From: CAYOUV01 sp963790075
GTDB lineage: Bacteria; Chloroflexota; Anaerolineae; Anaerolineales; Villigracilaceae
Direction of reading: 5' to 3'
NCBI GenBank assembly: GCA_963790075.1
Contig: CAWBNG010000003.1
Span: forward strand, 806,001-870,000
DNA length: 64,000 bases
Shown here: in pieces, positions 27,711 to 37,074 of the stretch
Position numbering within the stretch: position 1 is the first letter of the stretch
How the letters are laid out: the number at the start of each line of letters is the position of its first letter
Notes under the pieces: generated by a model
What the model was told of the DNA's origin: nothing
Database searches by the model: none
What the model saw: the letters and a program-made list of their open reading frames with translations, nothing else
Program-made: the position numbers and the translations under genes

Positions 27711-28871
27711 ATGCGACCAAACGATTTCAACGCTAACGCTTCCGGGCAAGTCACCAAAACCCTGACCGGCTACTGGGCTTTCGTGCCTAAGCCCCTGCCT
27801 CCGCAAATCGCCTGGACCGACCACCTGCTTTCCCAGCTCTCGAAAGCGGATCGCAGCCTGGCGCGCCTGTCTGAAGTGGGCGGGGCTTTTCCGGCTCCGC
27901 AGGTTGTTGTGCGTCCTTTTATCCGACAGGAGGCGGTGCTCTCTTCGCGGATTGAAGGCACGCATACGGATCTCGAAGGGCTCTACACCTACGAAGCCCG
28001 GCAACTCTTGCTCTTTGAGAACCAGCCTGATGCTCACGAAGTGTTCAATTACGTGCGCGCCCTGGACTACGGCCTGGAGCGGGTCAAGCGCTTGCCGGTC
28101 AGCGTCAGATTGCTGGGTGAACTACATGCCCATTTGTTGGAAGGCGTGCGTGGTGAACTCCTGACCCCCGGAGAAATGCGGCGTAGCCAGAACTGGATCG
28201 GTGCGCCAGGTGCCACCATCCAGACGGCCAAGTTCGTACCGCCGCCAGTGGATGAGATGCATGCGTGTTTGGCGCAGCTCGAACGGTTCATCCACGACCC
28301 ATCCGACCTGCCTCCCTTGATCCGCCTGGGGATGATCCACTACCAGTTCGAAGCCATTCATCCCTTCCTGGACGGGAATGGCCGGGTGGGGCGCTTGCTG
28401 GTCAGCCTGCTGCTTTGCGGCTGGGAGCTTCTCCCGCAGCCGCTGCTGTACTTGAGCGCCTTCTTTGAAACGCATCGCCAGGAATATTACGACCATCTGC
28501 AGGCAATCAGCCAGCAGGGAGCCTGGGAAGCCTGGCTGGATTTCTTCTTGACTGGGATCGATACGCAGGCCCGCGAGTCCCTCGGTCTCTTGCATCGTCT
28601 GGAACGTTTGTTGGATGAGTTGTATGCCCGTGTGAAAAGCGAGCGCATGCGCCAGCCCTTGAGAGAACTGATCGCATACTTGATCGGTCACCCGATCACC
28701 AGCGTGCGTCAAGCACAGCAGGGATTGGGATTGAAACACTACGACCCTGCCCAGCGTTATATCGAGAAGTTGGTTGAGTTGGGGATCTTGCAGCAGGTCG
28801 GCCAACGCGCCCGCAACCGTCTGTATCGCGCTCCGCAGATCATGCGCGCCATTGAAGGCGAGACGGATTAG
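27711..28871 (+). CDS. Fic family protein (class II) with C-terminal winged-helix region
   Basis: 386 residues. The active-site loop reads HPFLDGNGRVGR (His217), the standard motif for AMP transfer to a target Ser/Thr/Tyr hydroxyl. The N-terminal helix carries the inhibitory motif SSRIEG (S78-x3-E82-G83), placing it in class II, where Glu82 blocks ATP. EMRRSQNWIG (about 157-166) is also typical of this subgroup. The C-terminal about 70 residues (LIGHPITSVRQAQQGLGLKH, YIEKLVELGILQQVG) look like a winged helix, as in Fic/DOC proteins that regulate their own promoter. It stands alone behind the inverted repeats at 27638-27691. The target is unknown. Confidence 0.92.
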   Translation: MRPNDFNANASGQVTKTLTGYWAFVPKPLPPQIAWTDHLLSQLSKADRSLARLSEVGGAFPAPQVVVRPFIRQEAVLSSRIEGTHTDLEGLYTYEARQLLLFENQPDAHEVFNYVRALDYGLERVKRLPVSVRLLGELHAHLLEGVRGELLTPGEMRRSQNWIGAPGATIQTAKFVPPPVDEMHACLAQLERFIHDPSDLPPLIRLGMIHYQFEAIHPFLDGNGRVGRLLVSLLLCGWELLPQPLLYLSAFFETHRQEYYDHLQAISQQGAWEAWLDFFLTGIDTQARESLGLLHRLERLLDELYARVKSERMRQPLRELIAYLIGHPITSVRQAQQGLGLKHYDPAQRYIEKLVELGILQQVGQRARNRLYRAPQIMRAIEGETD

Positions 28872-29149
28872 GGGGGAAATTCAGGTATCCAGAAAAACCG
28901 GGGGGGAGTTTCGCGATCCTCGCGCTGCCAAATGAGAGCTGGCAGGATGCTGCACGAGGGGCATACTTTAAGACAAAACCAGTCAGAATTCCATCGAAGT
29001 TAAGGAGTTTCTGGCTGGTTTGCGTTTTGAGCACCAGAGTGAACTAATGGTCTTCCCCCAAGGCAAGTTCTGCTACGAAAACATCCATTCACACTTGGTC
29101 GAATTCAATCAAGTGGAACGAGACAAACTTTCATCCAACCTTTCTCTTT

Positions 29150-30010
29150 TCAAGTGGATGTCGACCCACCACGGTGGTTCCCTTGATGCCAGGGTGTTAT
29201 TAGGCGTTTTAAGATTTCCAATAATCCGACCATTCCAACACCCAAAATCACAACAATCAACAGGATGGAATACATATCAACCATGCGCATGGTTTCCCAT
29301 GAAAGCCAGAGTGCCGCCCCCAAACCTTTATTACCAAAAACCATTTCAATGCCGATCGTGAGGGTCAGCGCGTTGCGCAAAGACAAGCGCGCCCCGGTTA
29401 GAACAAAGGGCAAACTCCCGGGCCAAACAACCTTTCGGAAAATATCGAATCGCGTAGCGCCATAACTCTCCACAACATCATAATAGGTTGGGGAAATCTG
29501 CAGCACCCCCGCCATTGAATTGATCAGGAGGGGAAAGAAGGCTCCGAGACTGATCATTGCGATCCGGGAAGTTTCGCCGATCCCTAAAAAGATGATAAAA
29601 AGTGGTAACAATGCGAACTTGGGGATGGGATGAAGCCCTGCGATGATAGGATCAAGGACAGCACGCAGCCGACGGGACCAACCCATCAGTAGGCCCAAAA
29701 CCATCCCAGCCCCGCCTCCGATAAGAAAGCTTGAAATAATCCGGATGAAAGAAATCCTCAAATCCTGAGTGTATTTTCCATCAAGCAATCCGTTGAAAAA
29801 AGACGCGAAAATCAGCGTGGGCGCAGGGAATAAAATCTTGGACAATTTCCCGGTCTGTGCAAACGCTTCCCATACAGCTAAAAATCCCAATACCAAAACC
29901 AGGCTAACAAGACCTCCGCGCCTGCGCAGAAATTCATCAACAGCTGTCGTGTTTAGCTTAGCCGAAGCTCTTGGCGTACTTCTTTTTCCAGAATTTCCCA
30001 AATTTGCCAT
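29150..30010 (-). CDS. ABC transporter permease (SsuC/TauC/nitrate type)
   Basis: 286 residues with six or so helices. N-terminal LVLVLGFLAVWEAFAQTGKLS, then LRISFIRIISSFLIGGGAGMV, GWSRRLRAVLDPIIAGLHPI-PKFALLPLFIIFLGIG and the inner loop EAA-like YDVVESYGATRFDIFRKVV. It belongs to the BPD_transp_1 family used for nitrate, sulfonate, taurine and thiamine precursors. It is the last gene of the minus-strand operon and overlaps the ATPase gene by 58 bp. The substrate cannot be read from the sequence. Confidence 0.9.
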   Translation of the reverse strand: MANLGNSGKRSTPRASAKLNTTAVDEFLRRRGGLVSLVLVLGFLAVWEAFAQTGKLSKILFPAPTLIFASFFNGLLDGKYTQDLRISFIRIISSFLIGGGAGMVLGLLMGWSRRLRAVLDPIIAGLHPIPKFALLPLFIIFLGIGETSRIAMISLGAFFPLLINSMAGVLQISPTYYDVVESYGATRFDIFRKVVWPGSLPFVLTGARLSLRNALTLTIGIEMVFGNKGLGAALWLSWETMRMVDMYSILLIVVILGVGMVGLLEILKRLITPWHQGNHRGGSTST

Positions 30011-30720
30011 CTAATTTCCTTCAACACTGGATGGTCTTTCGCGGTGAGGTCCCGCGGCCGCTTAATATCCACCCGGATATCTTCATATATTCTTCCGGGG
30101 CGGTCGGTCAAGACAATGACACGATCACCCAAAAGAATAGCCTCATCGATATCATGGGTAACGAATAAGACCGTCTTACGCTCAACGCGCCAGATCTTCA
30201 GCAATTCTTCCTGGAGAATGATGCGAGTCTGAGCATCCAAAGCGGCAAATGGCTCATCCATCAGCAAAATATCAGGGTTGGTGAGAAAGGCGCGCGCCAA
30301 GGCAACCCTTTGACGCATCCCGCCGGACAGTTCGTGAGGATAATGATCCTGAAAACCGTCAAGTTTAATACGCTTCATAAACGCGATCACCTGGGCTTTG
30401 CGGATTGCGCTGGGAACTCTCTTTAATTCCAATCCCAACCCGATATTTTCCATGACAGTCATCCAGGGCAATAAGCCCTGGTCTTGGAAGACGAATGCCA
30501 CACTGGGTTGCGTACTGCCAAGATATGAAATCTCACCCGTGCTAGGCTTTAGCAGCCCGGCAACAATCTTTAGTAAAGTCGTTTTGCCACAGCCGCTTGG
30601 CCCAACAATAGAGACAAATTCGTGCTCTTCGATCTCAAAATTGATGTCGGTTAATGCATCGACTTCACGCTTGGTATTTTTTGCAAAATCTTTACTGATA
30701 TTTTTGAGAATGATTTTCAT
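29953..30720 (-). CDS. ABC transporter ATP-binding protein (SsuB/TauB type)
   Basis: 255 residues. Walker A GPSGCGKTT, Q-loop VFQDQGLLPWMTVMENIGLG, signature LSGGMRQRVALARAF, Walker B ILLMDEPFAALDAQT and switch His in VLFVTHDIDEAILL. It energises the importer together with the permease. It lies 24 bp after the large adenylation protein gene. Confidence 0.93.
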   Translation of the reverse strand: MKIILKNISKDFAKNTKREVDALTDINFEIEEHEFVSIVGPSGCGKTTLLKIVAGLLKPSTGEISYLGSTQPSVAFVFQDQGLLPWMTVMENIGLGLELKRVPSAIRKAQVIAFMKRIKLDGFQDHYPHELSGGMRQRVALARAFLTNPDILLMDEPFAALDAQTRIILQEELLKIWRVERKTVLFVTHDIDEAILLGDRVIVLTDRPGRIYEDIRVDIKRPRDLTAKDHPVLKEIRWQIWEILEKEVRQELRLS

Positions 30721-30744
30721 GAGGGATGGTTTTTCTTACCGTAT

Positions 30745-33366
30745 TCATCCAATATAGGTATTTAGTATTTCTGCCAAATAAATCACAGCAGGCTCGAACA
30801 AGATGCTACCATGATAACAATCCAGTTCATGGATCGCCAACTCCCCAATCTTGATTTGATCCCATCCATTGGATGGGTAAGTGTTGTAGGGCCCACGTTG
30901 AGCCTTAAACAGTATGACGCGTCCAGGGTAGGGTTTTGGGTGATACTTAAGTCCAGCAGCCTTGTTAGCATTCTCGGTTTGTTTAATATCTTCTGATACA
31001 GAGGAACTCTTATGTATACGCCTGAGCCTAACATACCTTTTGAGGATGCTGTCCAGTTCTGTAAAAAGCTTCTCTCGATAAAACTTCAAATAATCCAACC
31101 GGCCTTGCCAACTCGAATGCAGCAGGATTGTAAGGTGTTTTTTAAACAACATCCAATAATAACGAGGGCTGCTCTCATCAAATATGTACTCAGCCATGTT
31201 ATAGGTATCCAACATGGCCAAAATGGGAATTTCTTCCCCCATTTGGACAAGCTGGCAAGCCATATCATAGGCAACCTTTCCTCCCATTGATTCGCCCACA
31301 AGAATGTACGGACCATGGGGGACAACTTTTTTGATTGCATTAATATAGAAGGTGGCCTTTGACTCAATTCGCCGCAGCGGTTTATGCTCACTCACCCCCG
31401 ATAATTCCTGCAGAGCATAGACTGGCGTCTCTGATTCTATTTCTCGTGCCAGGTACCGGATGCGGGTTGGATAACCAGCCTTGCCCGGAATGAAAAACAG
31501 GGGGGCATGATTTCCCTGTGATTTGATGGTTATGACCGTTGAAAAATCCTGGCTGGTGTCCTGGTCTCTGATAATTTCAGCCTGTCTGCGAATTGTGGAG
31601 GCGGATAGCAAAGTTGATACCGGTAAATTCCGACCCAAAACTCGTTCAATCTGGATGAAGAGCAGGACGCCAATCAACAAATCGCCGCCCACTTCGAAGA
31701 AATCATCCGAAACACCAATCCCATCTATCCCGATTTCATCTTCCCAGATTTTCACCAGGGTTGCTTCCAATTCATTTGAAGGAGGCTCGTAGGGGTTAGA
31801 TAGCTGCGGGCGCATCATTTTCGGAACAGGCAGCTGGTTCCGCGCCAATTTGCCTGTATGCGTCAATGGAAATTGCTCAAGTTTTATGAAGTAATGGGGT
31901 AATAACTGAGTAGGCAGTCGTTCTGCTAAAAATTTTCGCAAATCCGAAGTCGGGATCGCTATCCCTTGCTCTCCTATGTAATAGGCTACCAATTTCTTAT
32001 TGCCCTTTCGGTCATCAAACGCCTTGAACGCAACTTGAACGATTCCAGGGTATTTCAACATATGTGCTTCGAGGCTGTTCAGCTCAATGCGAACCCCCTT
32101 GATCTTGACCATATCATCCAATCGTCCGAGATGGAATAACTGGCCATCCTTTCGCAGTTTACCGCGATCACCCGTCCGATAGTAATGATAGGTTGGTTTT
32201 TTCGGATCTTGGATAAATCTTTCTTTTGTCAATTTCGGGTTGTTGATATAACCTTGCGCCAGGGTATCGCCATATACCACGATCTCGCCTGTTTCACCAA
32301 CCGGCAATTCATTACCGTTACCATCCCAAATCAAAACCTTTATGCCTTCGTTTGGAATGCCGCATGGAATTTCACTCTCTTCAAAATCATAATTGGGTGG
32401 AAACAGTTTGCTCGCGATCCCCAAGGTTTCCGTGGAGCCAAAACTAACATAAATATAATCCAGATTTGGAAAATGTTTTTTAAGGTTCTTAATATCACCG
32501 GGCAAAACTTTTTCTCCTCCCACATGCCCGAAGGTTACGGTTGGAAATTGATCACCTGGTCTCAACGTGTTCGCCCAGGTGCGAAATACGGTTGCGGATG
32601 AGCTATAACTAGTAATTTTTTGTTTTCGTATCCAATCAGCCAGCCCTACAAATCCATCTTCCTTGATATTGTAATAATAAAGGGTCAATCCAATCATCAA
32701 CGCAGCAAATACAAGGGTATGTGGCGCGGAGAATGTAAAGCTGGATAGTTGCAATACCCGGTCCCGCGCATTGTGATTGCGTGTTGTGCATTTTTGATAT
32801 GCTCCGTATGCCAAATAGCGATAGGTTTCGATTGCCCCCTTTGGCTCACCACTAGAACCAGAGGTGAACAATATTTGCACCCAATCATCCGGTTGATAAT
32901 GAACGATTGGCTCCGGGACCTGAGCAGCGAGATCAAGCGCGTCAAAATTCAGGAGCGCAGTTCCCGGTCCAATTAGGGATTTTGCTTGGGTAAAATTCTC
33001 CTGGTCGGTCAGGATGATTTTTATTTCAGCATCATCCAGGATGGAATTCAATGTTCTGGCAGGAAATGTGACGTCCAAAGGGACGAAATAATATCCTGCT
33101 TTGAGCGTTCCCATCATCGCAGGAATAATTTTAAGCGGATCGTTGAGGAATAGCCCGACACCGACCTTGGCAGACTGAGAGCGGCCAAGTAGAGCTGCAC
33201 AAATTACATTGGCCTGGAGATTTACTTCCTTGTAGGTCAATTTTCCGTTTTTTGAAACAATAAAATCCTTATCAGAAAAACGGTTGACCGTCTCATTGAT
33301 CAATTCCCAAAAGTTGTCTAATACACCTTTTTTTGTATAAGGATTGTGTGATAAATCAATTGTCAT
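30745..33366 (-). CDS. NRPS-like adenylation-carrier-thioesterase protein lacking the carrier serine
   Basis: 873 residues. About 10-500 is an AMP-binding domain (LFTSGSSGEPKGA, YVSFGSTETLG, YRTGDRGKLRKDG and LGRLDDMVKIKGVRIELN). About 535-610 is a carrier domain (DDFFEVGGD followed by LLIGVLLF). About 620-870 is a type I thioesterase with ILVGESMGGKVAYDMA (Ser693), LDTY and a C-terminal DCYHGSIL histidine. No condensation domain is present. Position 563, where the phosphopantetheine serine belongs (GGDSL), is Leu: the codon is TTG where TCG would be expected. A one-base error is possible. It lies between the substrate-binding protein and ATPase genes of an importer, an unusual setting. It might activate or condense a small acid brought in by the transporter. 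Confidence 0.85.
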   Translation of the reverse strand: MTIDLSHNPYTKKGVLDNFWELINETVNRFSDKDFIVSKNGKLTYKEVNLQANVICAALLGRSQSAKVGVGLFLNDPLKIIPAMMGTLKAGYYFVPLDVTFPARTLNSILDDAEIKIILTDQENFTQAKSLIGPGTALLNFDALDLAAQVPEPIVHYQPDDWVQILFTSGSSGEPKGAIETYRYLAYGAYQKCTTRNHNARDRVLQLSSFTFSAPHTLVFAALMIGLTLYYYNIKEDGFVGLADWIRKQKITSYSSSATVFRTWANTLRPGDQFPTVTFGHVGGEKVLPGDIKNLKKHFPNLDYIYVSFGSTETLGIASKLFPPNYDFEESEIPCGIPNEGIKVLIWDGNGNELPVGETGEIVVYGDTLAQGYINNPKLTKERFIQDPKKPTYHYYRTGDRGKLRKDGQLFHLGRLDDMVKIKGVRIELNSLEAHMLKYPGIVQVAFKAFDDRKGNKKLVAYYIGEQGIAIPTSDLRKFLAERLPTQLLPHYFIKLEQFPLTHTGKLARNQLPVPKMMRPQLSNPYEPPSNELEATLVKIWEDEIGIDGIGVSDDFFEVGGDLLIGVLLFIQIERVLGRNLPVSTLLSASTIRRQAEIIRDQDTSQDFSTVITIKSQGNHAPLFFIPGKAGYPTRIRYLAREIESETPVYALQELSGVSEHKPLRRIESKATFYINAIKKVVPHGPYILVGESMGGKVAYDMACQLVQMGEEIPILAMLDTYNMAEYIFDESSPRYYWMLFKKHLTILLHSSWQGRLDYLKFYREKLFTELDSILKRYVRLRRIHKSSSVSEDIKQTENANKAAGLKYHPKPYPGRVILFKAQRGPYNTYPSNGWDQIKIGELAIHELDCYHGSILFEPAVIYLAEILNTYIG

Positions 33367-33376
33367 TTTTTACCTA

Positions 33377-33419
33377 ATAAAAAAGGGTTAGGCAGTAATA
33401 TTCCTTTACCTAACCCTTT
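33377..33419 (-). terminator. Intercistronic terminator-like hairpin
   Basis: On the minus strand, AAAGGGTTAGG (33419-33409) pairs perfectly with CCTAACCCTTT (33392-33382), and a T-run follows. It sits between the binding-protein stop and the next start, which could let the binding protein be made in excess. Confidence 0.65.
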
Positions 33420-33429
33420 GTGTTTTGGT

Positions 33430-34473
33430 TTATTTTGAAGGGTTTGTTGTCTGATCCAACTGAGTCAGAGCTTCCTTCAATAAGCTCGGATCCCAAAACT
33501 GCTCTTCCGTAATTGCATGATCGAGGGACCCCTGTTCAATGCTCCACTGCTGGAAGCCAGCCACAGAAGCTTTAAAGTCAATTGAGCCGTCATTGTTTAT
33601 CGTTACCCAACAAGCGTTTCGCAGTATCTCTGGGCTTTCACTAGTATATTTAGCCATAATCTCAACGTTGCGGTCAGTTTTGCCTTCATTGTACTGCCGG
33701 ACACCCCTCAGGTAAGCAGTCAAAAAACGAATGCCTGCCTCGCAATTCGTGACCAGCAAATTCTTACCAAATACCAAAACAGATGTTTGATATGAACCAT
33801 ATACATCTGCGCCGCGAGCAGCCAAAACCGCATTACCGCTACTCAATACGCGGGAAATCGTTAATTCAGTGGTTGCTACAGCATCTATTGTCCCATTGGA
33901 CAGCGCATCCGCAAAGCTGGCAGTCGGAACGTCACTGATGTTGACATCCTCAAAGGTCAAACCAGCCTGCGCCAGATAGAGACTGAGAAGATAACCACTG
34001 GGGCCGGTTGTCACAGAGGCAATTGTGCGCCCGGCCAGATCTGCAGGTCCCGTCACCGCTCCACTGTCATATAAATCTTTTCGAACCAAGATGCCGTGGT
34101 AAGTGCAAGAATCGTCAGGGGAAACATGACCACGATCCGCCACCACCTTGATGCTATCTTCCTGCCCCAGGACATTTAAAAGGCCAGAACTAAGAGCACC
34201 GGCATAAACATCCAAATCGCCATTAACGATCAAAGGAATCGCTTCAGTCGAACGATTGAAAGTAACATATTCGATTTTGATCCCAGCTTCCTCGAAATAG
34301 CCTTCAGCCTCTGCAATGAATATCGGGGCATAGCTGGTCAGGGCGGCACTGTTCATTTTCAGCGTGATCATTTCCGGCTCAGCAGGTTGCGCAGCCGAGT
34401 TCTTCCCGCCGCTACAGGACGTTACCAACAGAATCAGCACCACGGACAAAATTGCGTATTTGTTCGCTTTCAC
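33430..34473 (-). CDS. ABC transporter substrate-binding lipoprotein (SsuA/NMT1-like)
   Basis: 347 residues. Residues 1-20 are a lipoprotein signal with LLVTSCSGG (Cys20). The mature part is the NMT1/SsuA fold: LKMNSAALTSYAPIFIAEAEG, YFEEAGIKIEYVTFN, AIPLIVNGDLDVYAGALSSG, GRTIASVTTGPSGYLLSLYL and FADALSNGTIDAVATTEL. The start is GTG at 34473, six bases after AGGAGG. First gene of the operon. Family members bind thiamine precursors, taurine, sulfonates or pyrimidines; the ligand here is not predictable. Confidence 0.88.
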   Translation of the reverse strand: MKANKYAILSVVLILLVTSCSGGKNSAAQPAEPEMITLKMNSAALTSYAPIFIAEAEGYFEEAGIKIEYVTFNRSTEAIPLIVNGDLDVYAGALSSGLLNVLGQEDSIKVVADRGHVSPDDSCTYHGILVRKDLYDSGAVTGPADLAGRTIASVTTGPSGYLLSLYLAQAGLTFEDVNISDVPTASFADALSNGTIDAVATTELTISRVLSSGNAVLAARGADVYGSYQTSVLVFGKNLLVTNCEAGIRFLTAYLRGVRQYNEGKTDRNVEIMAKYTSESPEILRNACWVTINNDGSIDFKASVAGFQQWSIEQGSLDHAITEEQFWDPSLLKEALTQLDQTTNPSK

Positions 34474-34882
34474 GTAGACCTCCTAATAAATTCAAAGTTG
34501 GGCAAATTTAAAACTTATTTACTGACAGAACTTTAAAACGGTTGATATTCACGGGATAAGACAAGATTAGGTGTTCGGGATTAAAGGAGCTGCGCCCATG
34601 GGCATCGGCAACAAATTGTACACTCACTCGGAAATGGCATTCGTGCCATTGGTAGCTACCAGTCACGCACATCGTCTTTCGAATTGGTTATGGATCGTGA
34701 GTGGCATTTTGTAGCGAATCGGATTCTAACACTCATTATTCTTAATCACTATGTTTCCAAAATAGTTACGCCCAATCATAAAGCAGCCCCAGATCCGGAA
34801 TTTTGGGATGATTTATAATTCCATAGATATGAAGATTTTAGAATTTTGAAACCTAACGCGCAGCCGAAGGAATAGCACAACA
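34474..34882. other. Divergent intergenic region with a TTCG hairpin
   Basis: No gene is seen in these 409 bp. It must hold the promoters of both the importer operon (minus) and wzm (plus). AATGGCA-TTCG-TGCCATT (34633-34650) is a perfect 7-bp stem with a stable tetraloop, followed directly by the palindrome GGTAGCTACC. These may be operator sites. Confidence 0.5.
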
Positions 34883-35731
34883 TTGATCAATCCAAACGCC
34901 CAATTATCTAACTCGCATCGAACAATAATTGAACCCATGCACGGTTGGTTTAACCTCAACCTCAGGGAGCTTTGGACGTATCGCGAATTGTTCTGGATCC
35001 TGGCTTTGCGCGAAGTTCAATTGCGGTATCGGCAAACCATACTGGGTGTTGCCTGGGTTGTGATACAACCCCTGATGACAACTGCTATCTTCACAGTTAT
35101 ATTTGGGCGGCTGTTGAATATCACCTCAGATAATGTTTCATATGAATTATTTGCCTTTGCCGGGCTTTTGCCCTGGGGCATCTTTTCGCAATCCATCCAG
35201 AGGGCTGGCATCAGCCTGACACGCGATATTCGCCTCATCACCCGGATATTTTTCCCGAGAATTATTATTCCTGTTGCAAACGCCATGTCGACTCTGGTTG
35301 ACTTTTTGGTATCCTTGACGATTTTTATCTTCCTGTTGGTAGTTTATAAAATTCCGATATCCGTCAATATATTATCAATTCCAATCTTTCTCATTTTCAA
35401 CCTACTTTTGGCAATAGGGGTCGGTATTATTTTTGCAGCCCTAAATGTCTATTATCGTGATTTCACTTATGTATTGCCATTTGTGATCCAGATTTGGTTG
35501 TACGCTTCCCCTTTGGTCTATTCTTCGACAGTGATTCCCAAAAATTGGGCCTGGATTTATGACTTAAATCCAATGGTTGGGATTATTGATGGCTTTCGCT
35601 GGGCATTTTTTGGAACAACCGATTTCCCCTTAGCTTCCTTGAGTTATTCAATCGTTGTCAGCCTGGTTATTTTCTTGATTGGCTTGGTTATATTCCAACG
35701 CTTGGAGCGAAAATTCGCGGACGTAATCTGA
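34883..35731 (+). CDS. wzm: Polysaccharide ABC-2 exporter permease (Wzm type)
   Basis: 282 residues, six helices. The N-terminal amphipathic LRELWTYRELFWILALREVQ followed by LRYRQTILGVAWVVIQPLMT is the hallmark of O-antigen/teichoic-acid exporters; later FAGLLPWGIFSQSIQRAG and FVIQIWLYASPLVYS. The TTG at 34883 fits GAAGGA ten bases ahead; an ATG at 34934 would shorten it to start MHGWFNLN. It overlaps the ATPase gene by one base. It exports a finished lipid-linked polysaccharide across the cytoplasmic membrane. Confidence 0.9.
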   Translation: MINPNAQLSNSHRTIIEPMHGWFNLNLRELWTYRELFWILALREVQLRYRQTILGVAWVVIQPLMTTAIFTVIFGRLLNITSDNVSYELFAFAGLLPWGIFSQSIQRAGISLTRDIRLITRIFFPRIIIPVANAMSTLVDFLVSLTIFIFLLVVYKIPISVNILSIPIFLIFNLLLAIGVGIIFAALNVYYRDFTYVLPFVIQIWLYASPLVYSSTVIPKNWAWIYDLNPMVGIIDGFRWAFFGTTDFPLASLSYSIVVSLVIFLIGLVIFQRLERKFADVI

Positions 35732-36516
35732 TGACGGAAGCAATCATTCAAGTCAGTAATTTATCGAAGCTCTACCGCATTCGCCCTAACACCGGAATTG
35801 GTTTGAGGTACAGCCGAACCATCCTGGTTGATGATATTGCCCGCCTGGCAAACCGAATACGGGGAGCAGAAGCCAGCGACAAAAAAATAGACTTTTGGGC
35901 TCTTAGGAACATTTCCTTTGAAGCACACCAGGGCGACACGATCGGGATTATCGGTAGAAACGGCGCAGGGAAAAGCACTCTTTTAAAGATATTGGGGCGG
36001 GTGACAAGTCCAACTTCAGGGCGTGCTGAAATTCTGGGTCGGGTTGGCTCTTTACTGGAAGTTGGCACAGGTTTTCATTCTGAATTAACCGGGCGGGAAA
36101 ACATTTTTATAAGCGGTGCAATTTTAGGTATGCCGCGGGCAGAGATCAAACGAAAATTTGACGAGATCGTTGCCTTTTCCGGCGTCGAAGATTTTTTGGA
36201 AACCCCGGTTAAAAGATTTTCTTCTGGCATGGAAGTTCGACTCGCTTTTTCAGTAGCTGTCCATCTAAAACCAAGTGTCCTATTGGTCGATGAGGTCCTA
36301 TCAGTTGGTGATGCAACTTTTCGAGAAAAAAGTCTTCAGAAAATTCGAGATTTTTCCAAAAATGGCGGTACGATCCTGTTTGTCAGCCATAACATGACAA
36401 CGGTTGCTTCGTTATGCAATAAAGCCCTCGTCATCGAGGATGGACAAATCACTTACCCTGTTGGACCGGTTCAACCTGCGATTGAACATTATCTGACGCG
36501 GTCACTACCAAAATGA
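35731..36516 (+). CDS. wzt: Polysaccharide exporter ATP-binding protein (Wzt type)
   Basis: 261 residues. Walker A GIIGRNGAGKSTLLKIL, the family-specific GRVGSLLEVGTGFHSELTGRENIF, signature RFSSGMEVRLAFSVA (degenerate, as usual in Wzt), Walker B VLLVDEVLSVGD and ILFVSHNMTTV. It ends after the ATPase domain, so it lacks the carbohydrate-binding C-terminal domain of larger Wzt proteins. It is coupled to wzm by ATGA-type overlap. Confidence 0.92.
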   Translation: MTEAIIQVSNLSKLYRIRPNTGIGLRYSRTILVDDIARLANRIRGAEASDKKIDFWALRNISFEAHQGDTIGIIGRNGAGKSTLLKILGRVTSPTSGRAEILGRVGSLLEVGTGFHSELTGRENIFISGAILGMPRAEIKRKFDEIVAFSGVEDFLETPVKRFSSGMEVRLAFSVAVHLKPSVLLVDEVLSVGDATFREKSLQKIRDFSKNGGTILFVSHNMTTVASLCNKALVIEDGQITYPVGPVQPAIEHYLTRSLPK

Positions 36517-36755
36517 CTCCTTGGCCATAACAAAAGGAAAGATCGGACTGCAGCTCAGGAGCGGGGTTTGCATTCCCGGTGGAGCATCTGCAAATGGTAA
36601 CTCAAATGAAAGCTGGCATTCCCCGGCTGGTGGGCCAGGATCAGGGCATCAAGAACGGAGTGTAGAGCAAAAACCCACTTAACAGATATGTTAGGTATAA
36701 AATTAAAAAAAAAGATATAATGAAAAAGATTTCAAGTACTTCATGAGAGGCAAGT

Positions 36756-36995
36756 ATGATATCAACGGTTACGACATCCACCGTTACGACCCTGACAAGT
36801 ATCTCCCTGGCTGGAACGCTCGGCCTGATTGGAGTTATATTCCTGTTAACCCTGTTGATCCAAAAAGAGATCAGCACGACTGTCACTGGCAAGAAGATGG
36901 AACGTTGGTCACACGCCTTGAATGTTGCAATCCCACCCCTACTGATCGTTTTCGTCACCATCGTCATTGTCCGCATCGCGATCGCCTTGAATTAG
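36756..36995 (+). CDS. Small two-helix membrane protein
   Basis: 79 residues: a Thr/Ser-rich N-terminus (MISTVTTSTVTTLTSIS), a helix at about 18-36, a short charged loop (QKEISTTVTGKKMERW), and a second helix at about 53-77. Family unknown. GAGGCAAGT precedes the ATG and a terminator follows 19 bp after the stop, so it is probably a real single gene. Similar short proteins are sometimes scaffold or regulator subunits of membrane enzymes, but nothing here shows that. Confidence 0.55.
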   Translation: MISTVTTSTVTTLTSISLAGTLGLIGVIFLLTLLIQKEISTTVTGKKMERWSHALNVAIPPLLIVFVTIVIVRIAIALN

Positions 36996-37013
36996 ACGCG
37001 TACGAATAACAAT

Positions 37014-37043
37014 AAGCCGTACAGAAAAACTGTACGGCTTTTA
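37014..37043. terminator. Bidirectional rho-independent terminator
   Basis: AAGCCGTACAG-AAAAA-CTGTACGGCTT followed by T residues on the plus strand. It separates the plus-strand 79-aa gene from the minus-strand protease gene that ends at 37075. Confidence 0.75.
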
Positions 37044-37074
37044 TGTTTAATGAGACGAAGAAAGGAATTTGTCT

